Source: UBA6623 sp965238125 (lineage in GTDB: Bacteria; Acidobacteriota; Terriglobia; Bryobacterales; UBA6623). From it: a stretch of 64,000 nt of DNA. The translations under genes were made by a program, and so were the position numbers. The DNA lies in NCBI GenBank assembly GCA_965238125.1, contig OZ250179.1, forward strand, positions 6,634,001 to 6,698,000. The letters run 5' to 3'. Below, piece after piece: positions 52,535-61,666 of the stretch; within the stretch, counting starts at the first letter, position 1, and every line of letters starts with the position of its first letter. The notes under the pieces were generated by a model that made no database searches, was not told the origin of the DNA, and worked only from the letters and a program-made list of their open reading frames with translations.

Positions 52535-54409
52535 ATGCCGAACCGTCCTACTCGAAGAACATTCCTCAAACACAGCGCCCTTTCTCCCGCCGCCGCAGTC
52601 TACGCCTCGTCGGCCGCCGCGGCACCCGGCGTTTCCCAAGACTGGCGCTATTACGGCGGCAGCCCCGAGGCGACGCGCTATTCCCCGCTCGACCAGATCA
52701 ATCGTTCGAACGTCGCCGATCTGAAGATCGCCTGGACCCATTCCACCGGCGACAGCCGAAAACGCCCCGCGACCACGATCGAATGCACCCCCATCGTCGT
52801 CGACGGACGCATGTACATCACCACGGCGCAGCTTCAGATCCGCGCGCTCGACGCCGTGTCCGGCAAGATGCTGTGGAACTTCGACCCCTACGAGGGAATC
52901 GTGATGCGGCGCCCCAAAGGGGTCAGTCGCGGCGTCACCTATTGGACCGACGGCGAGCGGCGGCGGGTCTTCGCGGGCGCCGGTTCCGACATGTACTGCC
53001 TCGACGCCGACACCGGCAAACCGGTCGCCGAGTTTGGCGACGGCGGCGTTCTCGACATGAAAGCCGGCATCGACCGCGACCTTTCGAACTCCCGCCTCAG
53101 CCACCCCACGCCGCCGGTGATCTTCGAGGATCTGCTGATCCTCGGCGGCTCGGCCGACGAGGGGCCCGGGCCGGCGGCTCCCGGACACATCCGCGCCCAT
53201 GATGTGCGCAGCGGAAAACTCCGTTGGATCTTCCACACCATCCCCCACCCGGGCGAATTCGGCTACGAAACCTGGGGCAAGGACAACTGGAAAACCAACG
53301 GGGGATGCAATAACTGGGCCGGCATGAGTGTTGATGAGGACCACGGCCTGGTCTTCGCCTCGCTGGGATCGCCGACCTTCGACTTCTACGGCGCCGACCG
53401 CCCCGGCAAGAACCTGTTCGGGAACAGCGTCCTCGCGCTCGACGCACGCACGGGCAAGCGCGTCTGGCATTTCCAGACCACTCATCACGATCTGTGGGAC
53501 TATGACCTCCCGGCGCAGCCCGCGTTGGTGAAGGTCAAGCGCGACGACGGTTGGCAAGACGTTGTCGTGCAGTTGACCAAGACGGCTTTCCTTTTCGCCT
53601 TCGATCGCGAGACGGGCAAGCCGCTGTTTGACATTGAGGAACGCAAGGTTCCCGCGTCCGATGTCGAGGGCGAGCAAATTTGGCCCACGCAACCCTATCC
53701 GACCGCACCCCCGCCGTTTTCCCGCCAGGGGATGACTGAGGACAATATCACGAACATCTCCGACGAATCTCGCGAGTATGTGCTGCGGCAGCTCAAGGAT
53801 TTGCGCAACGACGGGTTCTACACGCCGCCGAGCAGACGCGGTACCGCGTTCTCGCCGGGCACGTTGGGCGGCGCGCTTTGGGGCGGATGCAGCTTCGATC
53901 CCGAAACCGGGTTCATCTACATCAACGCCAACAATATCCCGAAGTACTTCACGCTGGTGGACGCCCGAGAGGGCGAGCCCTACCCTTACCAGGTAGCAGG
54001 CTACCCGTTTTTCAACGACCAGGACGGCTATCCGGCGTCGCGGCCGCCCTGGGGCGAGTTGCTGTGCCTGGACTTGTCGACCGGCAAATACCGCTGGCGA
54101 AAGCCCCTGGGCGAGTACGACGCGCTCAGCGCCAAGGGCATACCACCCACGGGCACATTCACGGTCGGCGGATCGATCTGCACGCGCGGGGGACTGCTCT
54201 TCATCGGATCCACGCGCGACGCCAAGTTTCGGGCGTTCAACTCGAAAAACGGCGAGACGCTCTGGGAGCATCAGCTCGAGGCGGGAGCCTACGCGACGCC
54301 CTGTACGTATTCGGTTGACGGCCGGCAGTACGTCGTGGTCGCGGCGGGCGGCGCCGGCAAGGGCCGCACGGGCTCGGGCGATCAGTTCGTCGCCTTCGCG
54401 CTCGACTGA
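52535..54409 (+). CDS. PQQ-dependent dehydrogenase (glucose dehydrogenase-like quinoprotein), Tat-exported
   Basis: 624 residues with a twin-arginine signal (TRRTFLKHSALSPAAAVYA). Propeller signatures: DWRYYGGSPEATRYSPLDQI, IRALDAVSGKMLWNFDPYEG, VLALDARTGKRVWHFQ, HHDLWDYDLPAQPAL, and a C-terminal GGSICTRGGLLFIGSTRDAK blade typical of membrane glucose dehydrogenase and its soluble relatives. There is no vicinal Cys pair, unlike the quinoprotein at 5010-6665. Tat export fits proteins folded with cofactor before transport. It oxidises a sugar or alcohol in the periplasm. No cytochrome gene is adjacent downstream; the five-haem cytochrome 2 kb upstream is a possible partner. Confidence 0.88.
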   Translation: MPNRPTRRTFLKHSALSPAAAVYASSAAAAPGVSQDWRYYGGSPEATRYSPLDQINRSNVADLKIAWTHSTGDSRKRPATTIECTPIVVDGRMYITTAQLQIRALDAVSGKMLWNFDPYEGIVMRRPKGVSRGVTYWTDGERRRVFAGAGSDMYCLDADTGKPVAEFGDGGVLDMKAGIDRDLSNSRLSHPTPPVIFEDLLILGGSADEGPGPAAPGHIRAHDVRSGKLRWIFHTIPHPGEFGYETWGKDNWKTNGGCNNWAGMSVDEDHGLVFASLGSPTFDFYGADRPGKNLFGNSVLALDARTGKRVWHFQTTHHDLWDYDLPAQPALVKVKRDDGWQDVVVQLTKTAFLFAFDRETGKPLFDIEERKVPASDVEGEQIWPTQPYPTAPPPFSRQGMTEDNITNISDESREYVLRQLKDLRNDGFYTPPSRRGTAFSPGTLGGALWGGCSFDPETGFIYINANNIPKYFTLVDAREGEPYPYQVAGYPFFNDQDGYPASRPPWGELLCLDLSTGKYRWRKPLGEYDALSAKGIPPTGTFTVGGSICTRGGLLFIGSTRDAKFRAFNSKNGETLWEHQLEAGAYATPCTYSVDGRQYVVVAAGGAGKGRTGSGDQFVAFALD

Positions 54410-54662
54410 GCAGGATCCGACAACCACGGGTGGTCGCGCTGCGCGAAGCGCCCGCGCGGCCATCGTCGTGAACCACGAAGGGGCGGTTGTTGCAGGTGAC
54501 TTCCAGCGCGACAAATGGTCGACGGCCTTCTGGGTTTCGAGGTCGCGCATCCTATCACCCCGATCCGGGCTCCACCGTTTCCGAAAAAGGTCTTGCCTGC
54601 GCGGCAGGCCTGAGGTATCCTAACGTTTAACCTTTTTGTTAAATATTGAAGGAGTCGCTCGA

Positions 54663-55280
54663 ATGACCCGTATGAAGATCCTCGCTTTGCTGATCGCCCC
54701 CGCCGTTCTCCTTGCCAATGCGCACGGCGGGGACGGCACCCTTACCGCCGAAGAAGGAGCCGAGATCGTAGCCCTACTGCAAGAAAGCCGCGGCCGCACC
54801 TTGACCAGGCTCGCCTCGCTGAGCGACGAACAGTGGAAGTTCAAGCCGGGGCCGGACCGCTGGTCGGCCGGCGAGGTTGCCGAGCACCTCTACCTCACCG
54901 AGACCGTGTTCCACAGGCAGGTGGACAGGCTGATGGCCGGAAAGCCTAACTCCGATTGGCGCAAGCTGACCGAGGGCAAAACCCAAGTCATCACCAAGGC
55001 CGTTCCCGACCGCACAAACCGCGTTCAAGCGCCGCCGGACGCTGTTCCTTCAGGCAAGATGAGCCGTGCTGATATCATCAACAAATACTCGGCTGCACGG
55101 GCGCGCATGATCGAACGTGCCCGGGATCGCTCTACAGCATACAAAGCGCATCTGGATGACGGAAGCTCGCCCTTCGGGCATCTCAACGCCGCCCATTGGA
55201 TTCGCTTCGCGGCTTTGCATAACCAGCGTCACAACAAGCAGATCGACGAGGTGATGGCGGACCCGAAATTTCCCAAGTGA
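54663..55280 (+). CDS. DinB-like exported protein
   Basis: 205 residues from ATG 54663 (GGAG eight bases upstream), with a signal peptide (MKILALLIAPAVLLANA). The body is a DinB/YfiT-like four-helix bundle: LLQESRGRTLTRLASLSDEQ, RWSAGEVAEHLYLTE with the first His ligand, and FAALHNQRHNKQIDEV with the two later His ligands of the metal site. Family members include metal-dependent thiol transferases; a secreted form is common in Acidobacteria but its substrate is unknown. Confidence 0.82.
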   Translation: MTRMKILALLIAPAVLLANAHGGDGTLTAEEGAEIVALLQESRGRTLTRLASLSDEQWKFKPGPDRWSAGEVAEHLYLTETVFHRQVDRLMAGKPNSDWRKLTEGKTQVITKAVPDRTNRVQAPPDAVPSGKMSRADIINKYSAARARMIERARDRSTAYKAHLDDGSSPFGHLNAAHWIRFAALHNQRHNKQIDEVMADPKFPK

Positions 55281-55409
55281 GCCCGGTTCCGTCCTGTTGA
55301 ACGCTGTGCGGAACGAGCCGGTCGACTCAGCCGGAAAGATTCTTGCACAGGATCGGACTTACCCTATCCCCGATAACGAACGACCTGACGATTCAAACGG
55401 AGGATCTAA

Positions 55410-55793
55410 ATGCCTATTCAACCGAACCCAGTCAACTGGTTCGAGATTCCAGTCAGCGACATTGCGAGAGCAACGACTTTCTACGAGTCGGTCTTCGGCG
55501 TAGAGCTCGCCCAATCCGAAATGGGCGGGAGCAAGATGGCGTGGTTCCCGATGGAAATGGGGGCAACCGGCGCCGCGGGAACGCTCATCCAAGGAGAGGG
55601 CTACACGCCGTCCTATGACGGCTCGCTCGTATACATTCATGTGCCACAAATTGACGCCGCCCTGGCCAAGATCGGTGCGGCGGGCGGCAAGACCGTGCTG
55701 CCCCGCGTGAGCATCGGTGAACATGGCTTCATTGCGCACTTCGAAGATTGTGAAGGCAACCGGGTCGCGCTGCACGAAGCTCCGGCGGGCTAG
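55410..55793 (+). CDS. VOC family protein
   Basis: 127 residues, one complete VOC domain: NWFEIPVSDIARATTFYESV, VYIHVPQIDAALAKIGAAGG and FEDCEGNRVALHE with the terminal Glu at the metal site. GGAGG is well placed before the ATG at 55410. No signal peptide, so cytosolic. Glyoxalase-like or binding function; substrate unknown. Confidence 0.88.
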   Translation: MPIQPNPVNWFEIPVSDIARATTFYESVFGVELAQSEMGGSKMAWFPMEMGATGAAGTLIQGEGYTPSYDGSLVYIHVPQIDAALAKIGAAGGKTVLPRVSIGEHGFIAHFEDCEGNRVALHEAPAG

Positions 55794-55974
55794 CAGCCCG
55801 AGTCTACGTGCTCGTAGATGAACTGTGGCCCTCCGCCCCCTACGAGGGGGTCGTTGCGCTTGCTCGCCGTGCTCACCGTACTGTTCAAGTGCGCCTCCGC
55901 GCGTCAAGCGGCGCGCGCCTCGTACTGACGGACCTTTCATGCACTTTGCCTCGCCACGCAGTGAGAAAAGCGGG

Positions 55975-56733
55975 CTAGACCTTGTCGTATTTCTCGACTC
56001 GGATCCAGCCTTTGTTCCACAGCCAGTATTCGAGCGTCGATTGCAGGACTTTGAATCCGTAGTCAAAGACGTTGACGAAGTTCGGTTCGTCGCCGTAGTA
56101 GGTGGGTATCGGCATTTCGGCGATACGCATTTTCGCGATGTGGAGTTGGATGACGATGTCGGTGTCGAAATGGTAATCGTTGGCGCAGAGCTCGAAGGGG
56201 ATTTTCGCCAGCGCGTCACATCGAAAAGCACGGAACCCTGAATGAAATTCGGAGAGATCCATGCCCAATACCCTATTCTCGACGCCGGTCAGGAACTTGT
56301 TGCCTAGAAACTTGTAGAGCGGCATGCCGCCCTTGAGCGGCAACCCCGCGATACGCGAACCGAAGACCATGTCGGCCTCGTTGTTCTCGAGCGGCTCCAG
56401 CAGATGCGGGACCTTCTCGGGCGCGTACTGCGCGTCACCGTGAAGCATGACGACGATGTCAAAGCCTTTGTCGATCGCATAACGGTAGGCGCGCTTTTGG
56501 GAGCCGCCGTAGCCGCGGTTGGTCTCATTCCGCAACACCTCCAGCTTGTCGAGTCCGTACTCTTCTCGATAGCCGATACCGATCAGGTAGGAGTTATCCG
56601 GACTGGCATTGTCGATGATGAAGATCTGTTTGACCTTCTCCTTGATTTCCGGCGGGATCCGGTCGAGCACCTTGGGGAGGGTGCTGGCGGCATTGTAAGC
56701 CGGAATGAAGATCGCGATCTTTGACTCAGCCAT
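55975..56733 (-). CDS. Family 2 glycosyltransferase (DPM1/DPG synthase-like)
   Basis: 252 residues. GT2 features: IAIFIPAYNAASTLPKVLDR at the N-terminus, IIDNASPDNS, NRGYGGSQKRAYRYA, MLHGDAQYAPE (the metal-binding DxD-like DAQ), and GFRAFRCDALAKIPFE. It uses a nucleotide sugar to glycosylate a lipid or saccharide acceptor at the membrane's inner face. It overlaps rfbH by eight bases and so is part of the dideoxysugar locus, probably adding that or a related sugar. Confidence 0.88.
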   Translation of the reverse strand: MAESKIAIFIPAYNAASTLPKVLDRIPPEIKEKVKQIFIIDNASPDNSYLIGIGYREEYGLDKLEVLRNETNRGYGGSQKRAYRYAIDKGFDIVVMLHGDAQYAPEKVPHLLEPLENNEADMVFGSRIAGLPLKGGMPLYKFLGNKFLTGVENRVLGMDLSEFHSGFRAFRCDALAKIPFELCANDYHFDTDIVIQLHIAKMRIAEMPIPTYYGDEPNFVNVFDYGFKVLQSTLEYWLWNKGWIRVEKYDKV

Positions 56734-58072
56734 ACGTTTTGAAAAACGCCTCGAACGATTCGATGACGTAGTCCTGCATCTCCGCGGTGAGTCCGGGATA
56801 GACGCCGATGAAAAAGGCGTCGTTCATCACGCGGTCGCTGTTGTGGAGCGTCCCGTGCACTCGGTGGTCGATGCCGCGGAACGCGGGTTGGCGCAGAATG
56901 TTGCCCGCGAAAACGAGACGCGTTTCGATGTTGCGCTCCTCCAGAAATCGTGTCAACGCAGCGCGCGAGACGCCCTCTCGAACGGCGATCGTATAACCGA
57001 ACCAACACGGATCAGCCTTCTCGTGCTTGGTGGGAAGAATAAGCCGGTCTTCGTATTTTTTGAGGGCCTCGTGGTAACGATTGAAATGCGTTCTCCGCGA
57101 CCGAACGAACGAATCGAGTTTCCCGAGCTGAGCCAGGCCGATCGCGGCCTGCATGTCGGTGGGTTTGAGATTGTAACCGAGATGCGAGTAGATGTACTTG
57201 TGATCGTAGCCTTGGGGGAGGTCGCCGAGCTGCCATTCGAAGCGCTTGCCGCAAGTGTTCGAGACACCGCCGGGACACCAGCAGTCCCGCCCCCAGTCCC
57301 GAAACGACTCGGCGACCCTTGCATATCGGCCCTCGTTGACAATCACACCGCCCCCCTCGCCGGTGGTGATCTGATGGGCGGGATAGAACGAGAGCGTTGC
57401 CATCGCACCGAAGGTCCCGACCTTCTTGCCCCCGAAGGTCCCGCCGAACGCGTCGCAGCAATCCTCGACGAGGATAAGCCCGTTGTCTTTCGCCAGAGCC
57501 GCAACCTTGTCGAGATCGAAGGGATTGCCCAGCGTGTGGGGGAGGAAGATCGCGCGTGTTTTCGGACCCGCGGCCTCGGCCAGCTGCTCCGGGTCGGCGT
57601 TGTAGTCGCCGAGCGTCACGTCGACGAACACGGGCTTGAGGCGGTTTTGGACGATCGGGGCGAGCGTCGTCGGGAACGTCGCGGCGGGGGTGAGAACTTC
57701 GTCGCCCGGCTTCAACGGGTCCTCGATCGTCAGACTCGAAATCGCGACAAGGTTCGCGCTCGAACCCGAATTGACGAACAGAAACCGGCGTGCCGAGAAG
57801 TAGTCCCTGACCGCCTTTTCGAACGCCACGCCGCAGGGGCCGAGCGTCAGCCAAAAGTCCAACGCGCTCCCGACGAGGCCGCGCATCTCCTCGTCGTCGA
57901 ACACGCGGCCCGCATAATGTACGCGGTCCTCGCCCGGCCTAAAATCCCCTTTTTTCGCTTCGCGGAGGTGAAAAAGGTCGCCGACGAGCGCGTCGATTTT
58001 CTGACGGATCGCCGATTCTTCGGGGGAGGCTTCGGCCCCGACCTTCCGGCGTCCGAAAGCGATTTCGGACAT
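56726..58072 (-). CDS. rfbH: CDP-4-dehydro-6-deoxyglucose-3-dehydratase (E1)
   Basis: 448 residues of the DegT/DnrJ/EryC1 aminotransferase fold. The PLP-binding Lys is replaced by His233 (SFYPAHQITTGEGG), the hallmark of E1. The [2Fe-2S] ligands follow the E1 pattern Cys-x57-Cys-x1-Cys-x7-Cys: Cys206, Cys264, Cys266 and Cys274 (VEDCCDAFGG; RDCWCPGGVSNTCGKRF). It removes the C3 hydroxyl of CDP-4-keto-6-deoxyglucose using PMP and electrons from a reductase (E3), which is not in the window. Transcribed with the overlapping GT2 and divergently from rfbF across a 190-bp gap that must hold both promoters. Confidence 0.95.
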   Translation of the reverse strand: MSEIAFGRRKVGAEASPEESAIRQKIDALVGDLFHLREAKKGDFRPGEDRVHYAGRVFDDEEMRGLVGSALDFWLTLGPCGVAFEKAVRDYFSARRFLFVNSGSSANLVAISSLTIEDPLKPGDEVLTPAATFPTTLAPIVQNRLKPVFVDVTLGDYNADPEQLAEAAGPKTRAIFLPHTLGNPFDLDKVAALAKDNGLILVEDCCDAFGGTFGGKKVGTFGAMATLSFYPAHQITTGEGGGVIVNEGRYARVAESFRDWGRDCWCPGGVSNTCGKRFEWQLGDLPQGYDHKYIYSHLGYNLKPTDMQAAIGLAQLGKLDSFVRSRRTHFNRYHEALKKYEDRLILPTKHEKADPCWFGYTIAVREGVSRAALTRFLEERNIETRLVFAGNILRQPAFRGIDHRVHGTLHNSDRVMNDAFFIGVYPGLTAEMQDYVIESFEAFFKTYG

Positions 58073-58262
58073 CTCTCGCTAGTGTACCCGACCGGCTGAA
58101 GCCGATCAACGCGGCCCAGGGGCCGGTAAGCGCCGACTTCGGTGCACGCCGCTGTTCCCATCCGTCGCGCGGCGGGGGCATTCGACGGCTCGCCGGTATA
58201 ATGGGAGATCTTCGGCGACGCCGCCGAACTTGTTCGGAATCGGTCCGTCCCGTGAGAATCGA

Positions 58263-59006
58263 ATGCCCATGAAAGCGATCATACTCGCCGGAGGCCGTGG
58301 TACGCGCCTGTCCGAGGCCACGGAGCACATCCCGAAGCCGATGGTCGAGATCGGCGGCCGCCCGATCCTGTGGCACATCATGAAGTCGTTTCACAGCAGT
58401 GGTTTCGGCGAGTTTATCGTCGCACTCGGCTATAAGGGCGAAGTTGTCAAGGATTTCTTCCTGAACTACCGCGAGCGCTCGAGTTCGATGACGATCTCGC
58501 TCAAGGACGGGTCGGTCCGCCATTACGACGAACGCGCCGAGGACTGGACCGTGCACTTGCTGGAGACAGGCGATGAAACGATGACGGGTGGTCGAGTCAA
58601 ACGCGCTCTCGAACACGCCGCCGAGACCTGTTTCATGACCTACGGGGACGGCGTCAGCAACGTCGACCTCACGAAACTGCTCGCGTTCCATAAAAGTCAC
58701 GGCAAGAAAGCCACGATCTCAGCCGTGCGGCCCCCGGCTCGTTTCGGCGCAATTCAAATGGAGGGCGATCGGATTGTCCGTTTCGCCGAGAAACCCCAGA
58801 CCGGTGAGGGGTGGATCAACGGCGGCTTCTGCATCCTCGAGCGCGACGTCGCCGACTACATCGAGGGCGATGAAACGATATTCGAACGCGCCCCACTCGA
58901 AAAGCTCGCCGCGGAAGGCGAACTCATGGCCTTTAAGCATGAAGGCTTTTGGCAGTGCATGGACACATTGCGCGACCTAAACCCGCATTTTCAATTTGAT
59001 GTATGA
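58263..59006 (+). pseudogene. rfbF: Glucose-1-phosphate cytidylyltransferase, 5' part, cut by IS1380 element
   Basis: The intact part (MPMKAIILAGGRGTRLSEAT ... GFWQCMDTLRD, 238 residues) is a clear RfbF, which makes CDP-glucose from CTP and glucose-1-phosphate. Visible motifs: GGRGTRLSE (nucleotide binding), PKPMVEIGGRPILWHI, FMTYGDGVSN and GWINGGFCI. At 58982 the IS begins, so the frame runs out as LNPHFQFDV and stops at 59006. The true C-terminus (KYLNELWDAGSAPWKAW) lies at 60651-60704. Joining across one CTAAA gives 256 residues, the family length. The truncated form keeps the catalytic core but lacks 17 native residues, so residual activity is possible. Confidence 0.93.
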
Positions 59007-60647
59007 GCTTCAGACCATCCAGCGACCTTCAGCGTCTTTATTGATAGGGGCTAGAGCCCGATAAGGACGCCATGGAGGTCAACACCCGATGGGTGAAAAA
59101 GAAAACAAGCCGTTTCAGCTCACGTTCAATGGATTTCTCAAAGTCGATTTCCAAGGATCGCGAGTCACCTCGGATGGCGGTCTGATTCTCGTTCGCGAAC
59201 TGGATGAACGACTCGGACTCGGGAAGCTGATCGACGAGCATCTCAGCGACTCGCGACAAGGCTTGAACAAGAAGTTCCCGCTGGCCGATCTGCTGCGGCA
59301 GTCGGTCTACAGCCGACTCGCTGGCTACGAGGACCTCAATGACGCCGTTCGAGTATCCGCCGATCCGACCTTTCGCTTGATCGGCTCGAAGAGGAACTGG
59401 GATCGCGGAGCAGCCTTGACCTCGACGCTGCATGGCTTCGAGACGGAGATGCTGGCGAGCGAAGAGAACTTGCTGGGGCTGATGGCAGTGAACCGGGAGC
59501 TGGTCGCGCAAGCCGAAGCTCCCGACGGTTCAGACCGCGTGGTGCTCGACATGGACTCCACGGAGAGCCCCGTCCACGGCCAACAGGAAGGCAGTGCCTA
59601 CAACGGCCATTTTGAGTCCCTCTGCTATCACCCGCTGTTGCTGTTCAACCAGCACGGCGACTGCCTAGGCGCGAAGCTGCGTCCCGGCAACGTGCACAGC
59701 GCCGAGGACTGGGACGAGCTGCTACTGCCGGAGATCGAACGACAACAGGCGGAGGGCAAACAGGTGACGTTCCGCGCCGACGCCGCCTTCGCCAAGCCCG
59801 AGATCTACGAGGCGATGGAGGAGCGCGGCGTGGACTACGTGATTCGCATCCCGGCGAACAAGAGCCTGGAGCTGGAGATCGAGGACATCCTGTTTCGGCC
59901 ACCGGGCAGGCCGAACGCCAAGCCCCTAGTGCGCTACAAGAGTTTTCGCTATCAGGCCGAGAGCTGGTCGAAGGCAAGGCGAGTTGTCGCCAAGGTCGAG
60001 CATCACCAGGGCGAACTATTCCCGCGCGTCGGATTTGTCGTGACGAGCATGAGCTTGCCGAGCCGCTCGGTCGTGCGGTTCTACAACAAGCGCGGCACGG
60101 CGGAGCAGTGGATCAAAGAAGGCAAACAGGCCACGCACTGGACCCGCTTGTCGTGTCACCGCTTCCGAGCCAACGAGGTACGGCTGCAACTCAGCGTGCC
60201 GGCCTACAACCTGGGCAACCTGTGGCGGCGGCTAGGGCTGCCGCAGCGAATCAAAAGCTGGTCGCTAACGAGTTTGCAACACAGGTTGATGAAGACCGGC
60301 GGTCGGCTGGTCAAGCATGCTCGCTACTACTGGTTGCTGCTGGCGGAGGGGCATCTGAACCGGCGGCTGTTCGGTGACATGCTGCATAGGATCTGGGCGC
60401 TGCCTGTGCCGGGTGGGTAGCGTTGCCCGGGCGAGGATCAACAGTTTTTGGCTCCAAAAAGGTTTCGCAGGGAGCAGTGTCGGCCGGAGCGCCGTTCAGT
60501 CCGCTCAATCAACGTCTGTGAGCGGACGGACGAGCCCTGGCGCCTACCGGCGGAGGTGATGTGCAGGGTTCAGCGCGAAAAGACGTGGTATTCGGCGCAG
60601 CGGGGGTGTATCCTGTGACCGTGCCAGGGCCAAAATGGAAATCCTGG
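58982..60647 (+). mobile_element. IS1380-family insertion sequence, copy 2 (1,666 bp), inside rfbF
   Basis: Begins CCCGCATTTTCAATTTGATG and ends ...CCAAAATGGAAATCCTGG; the ends are imperfect inverted repeats. It is flanked by the direct repeat CTAAA (58977-58981 and 60648-60652). Copy 1 at 2020-3684 has the same ends, length and the same flanking pentamer. The transposase is intact. It lies in the direction of the rfb genes and separates the start of rfbF from its 3' end and from rfbG. Confidence 0.95.
59089..60420 (+). CDS. IS1380-family transposase
   Basis: 443 residues, about 90% identical by eye to the transposase at 2246-3577. Acidic residues are in VVLDMDSTESPVHG (Asp156), TFRADAAFAKPEIYE (Asp231) and YNKRGTAEQWIKEGK (Glu339 or 344). 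Intact frame, and 227 bases of conserved untranslated sequence follow it within the element. Confidence 0.93.
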   Translation: MGEKENKPFQLTFNGFLKVDFQGSRVTSDGGLILVRELDERLGLGKLIDEHLSDSRQGLNKKFPLADLLRQSVYSRLAGYEDLNDAVRVSADPTFRLIGSKRNWDRGAALTSTLHGFETEMLASEENLLGLMAVNRELVAQAEAPDGSDRVVLDMDSTESPVHGQQEGSAYNGHFESLCYHPLLLFNQHGDCLGAKLRPGNVHSAEDWDELLLPEIERQQAEGKQVTFRADAAFAKPEIYEAMEERGVDYVIRIPANKSLELEIEDILFRPPGRPNAKPLVRYKSFRYQAESWSKARRVVAKVEHHQGELFPRVGFVVTSMSLPSRSVVRFYNKRGTAEQWIKEGKQATHWTRLSCHRFRANEVRLQLSVPAYNLGNLWRRLGLPQRIKSWSLTSLQHRLMKTGGRLVKHARYYWLLLAEGHLNRRLFGDMLHRIWALPVPGG

Positions 60648-60704
60648 CTAAAGTACCTCAACGAGCTGTGGGACGCGGGTAGCGCTCCCTGGAAAGCCTG
60701 GTAG
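60648..60704 (+). pseudogene. rfbF: Orphaned 3' end of rfbF
   Basis: CTA AAG TAC CTC AAC GAG ... TGG TAG reads LKYLNELWDAGSAPWKAW and stops at 60702-60704. This matches the conserved RfbF C-terminus (the pattern YL-x-x-LW-x-x-G-x-APWK-x-W). It follows directly on RD of the 5' fragment once the IS and one CTAAA copy are removed. The stop is two bases before the rfbG ATG, showing the original translational coupling of the two genes. Confidence 0.92.
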
Positions 60705-60706
60705 CC

Positions 60707-61666
60707 ATGGGTTGGGAAGGGCGCCGCGTCTTCGTCACGGGCGCGACGGGCGTCATTGGGTCGGCGCTGACCCGTCGGCTCATCGCGGAAGGCGCCGCCG
60801 TGACCGCGCTTGTCTTCGAACGCCCCGAAGGGTCAGACCTCGTACGCTCGAAGGATATCGACAAGGTCAAGCAGATCGACGGCCGCCTCGAAGACGGGCC
60901 GTTGCTCGAAACGACCCTGGCGAAGGGGCGCTTCGACGCGGTCTTCCACCTGGGCGCGCAAGCCCTGGTGGAAACGGCCCTCCTCGATCCCGTCGGGACG
61001 TTCGAGACGAACATCAAGGGTACCTACAACCTTCTCGACGCCTGCCGCAAGGCGGGGGACCTGAAGGCAATCGTCGTCGCCTCTTCGGATAAGGCCTACG
61101 GCGCCGCCGACTCTCTCCCCTACACCGAAGACATGGCCCTCGAAGGCCGCTTCCCTTACGAGGTCTCCAAGAGCTGTACCGACCTGCTCGCGTTCGCCTA
61201 CCACCGAACCTACAAGCTTCCTGTTGCGGTCACCCGCTGCGGCAATGTCTACGGTCCCGGTGATCTCAACTGGAGCCGCATTGTGCCCGGCACGATCAAA
61301 TCCTTGCTCGCGGGAGAGCGCCCCGTCATTCGGTCCGATGGGAAGTTTAAGCGCGACTACATTTTCGTCAAGGATATCGCGGCCGCCTACATGAGCACCG
61401 TCGAGGCTCTGCACGCGGGCCGCTGCGCGGGCGAGGCTTTCAACTTCGCCGCCGAATCGCCGCTCACCGTGCTTGAAATCGTGGAAGCGATCCGCAAGGC
61501 GATGGGGTCGGAACTTGAGCCCGACATCCGTGACTCCGTGCGCCACGAAATTAAGGATCAATACCTCGATTGTTCGAAAGCCCGCGAAACACTCGGATGG
61601 GAGCCCGGCCACTCGCTCGAACAAGGGCTCGCCGAGACTATAGCCTGGTACGAGGACTTCCTATGA
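60707..61666 (+). CDS. rfbG: CDP-glucose 4,6-dehydratase-type SDR enzyme
   Basis: 319 residues of the extended SDR family. NAD-binding FVTGATGVIGSALTRRL at the N-terminus, VFHLGAQALVETALLDP, the active-site set SSDKAYG and YEVSKSC, then RCGNVYGPGDLNWSRIVPG and RDYIFVKDIAAAYM, which are characteristic of RfbG rather than dTDP-glucose dehydratases. It converts CDP-glucose to CDP-4-keto-6-deoxyglucose. It is somewhat shorter than enteric RfbG (around 357). Directly follows the rfbF stop and overlaps the next gene by four bases (ATGA). Expression now depends on read-through of, or a promoter in, the IS. Confidence 0.9.
   Translation: MGWEGRRVFVTGATGVIGSALTRRLIAEGAAVTALVFERPEGSDLVRSKDIDKVKQIDGRLEDGPLLETTLAKGRFDAVFHLGAQALVETALLDPVGTFETNIKGTYNLLDACRKAGDLKAIVVASSDKAYGAADSLPYTEDMALEGRFPYEVSKSCTDLLAFAYHRTYKLPVAVTRCGNVYGPGDLNWSRIVPGTIKSLLAGERPVIRSDGKFKRDYIFVKDIAAAYMSTVEALHAGRCAGEAFNFAAESPLTVLEIVEAIRKAMGSELEPDIRDSVRHEIKDQYLDCSKARETLGWEPGHSLEQGLAETIAWYEDFL

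Noticed and set aside
52514..54550. 678-codon minus-strand ORF opposite the second PQQ dehydrogenase
   Set aside because: The plus-strand frame has a Tat signal and propeller motifs; the minus frame has biased composition and no domains.
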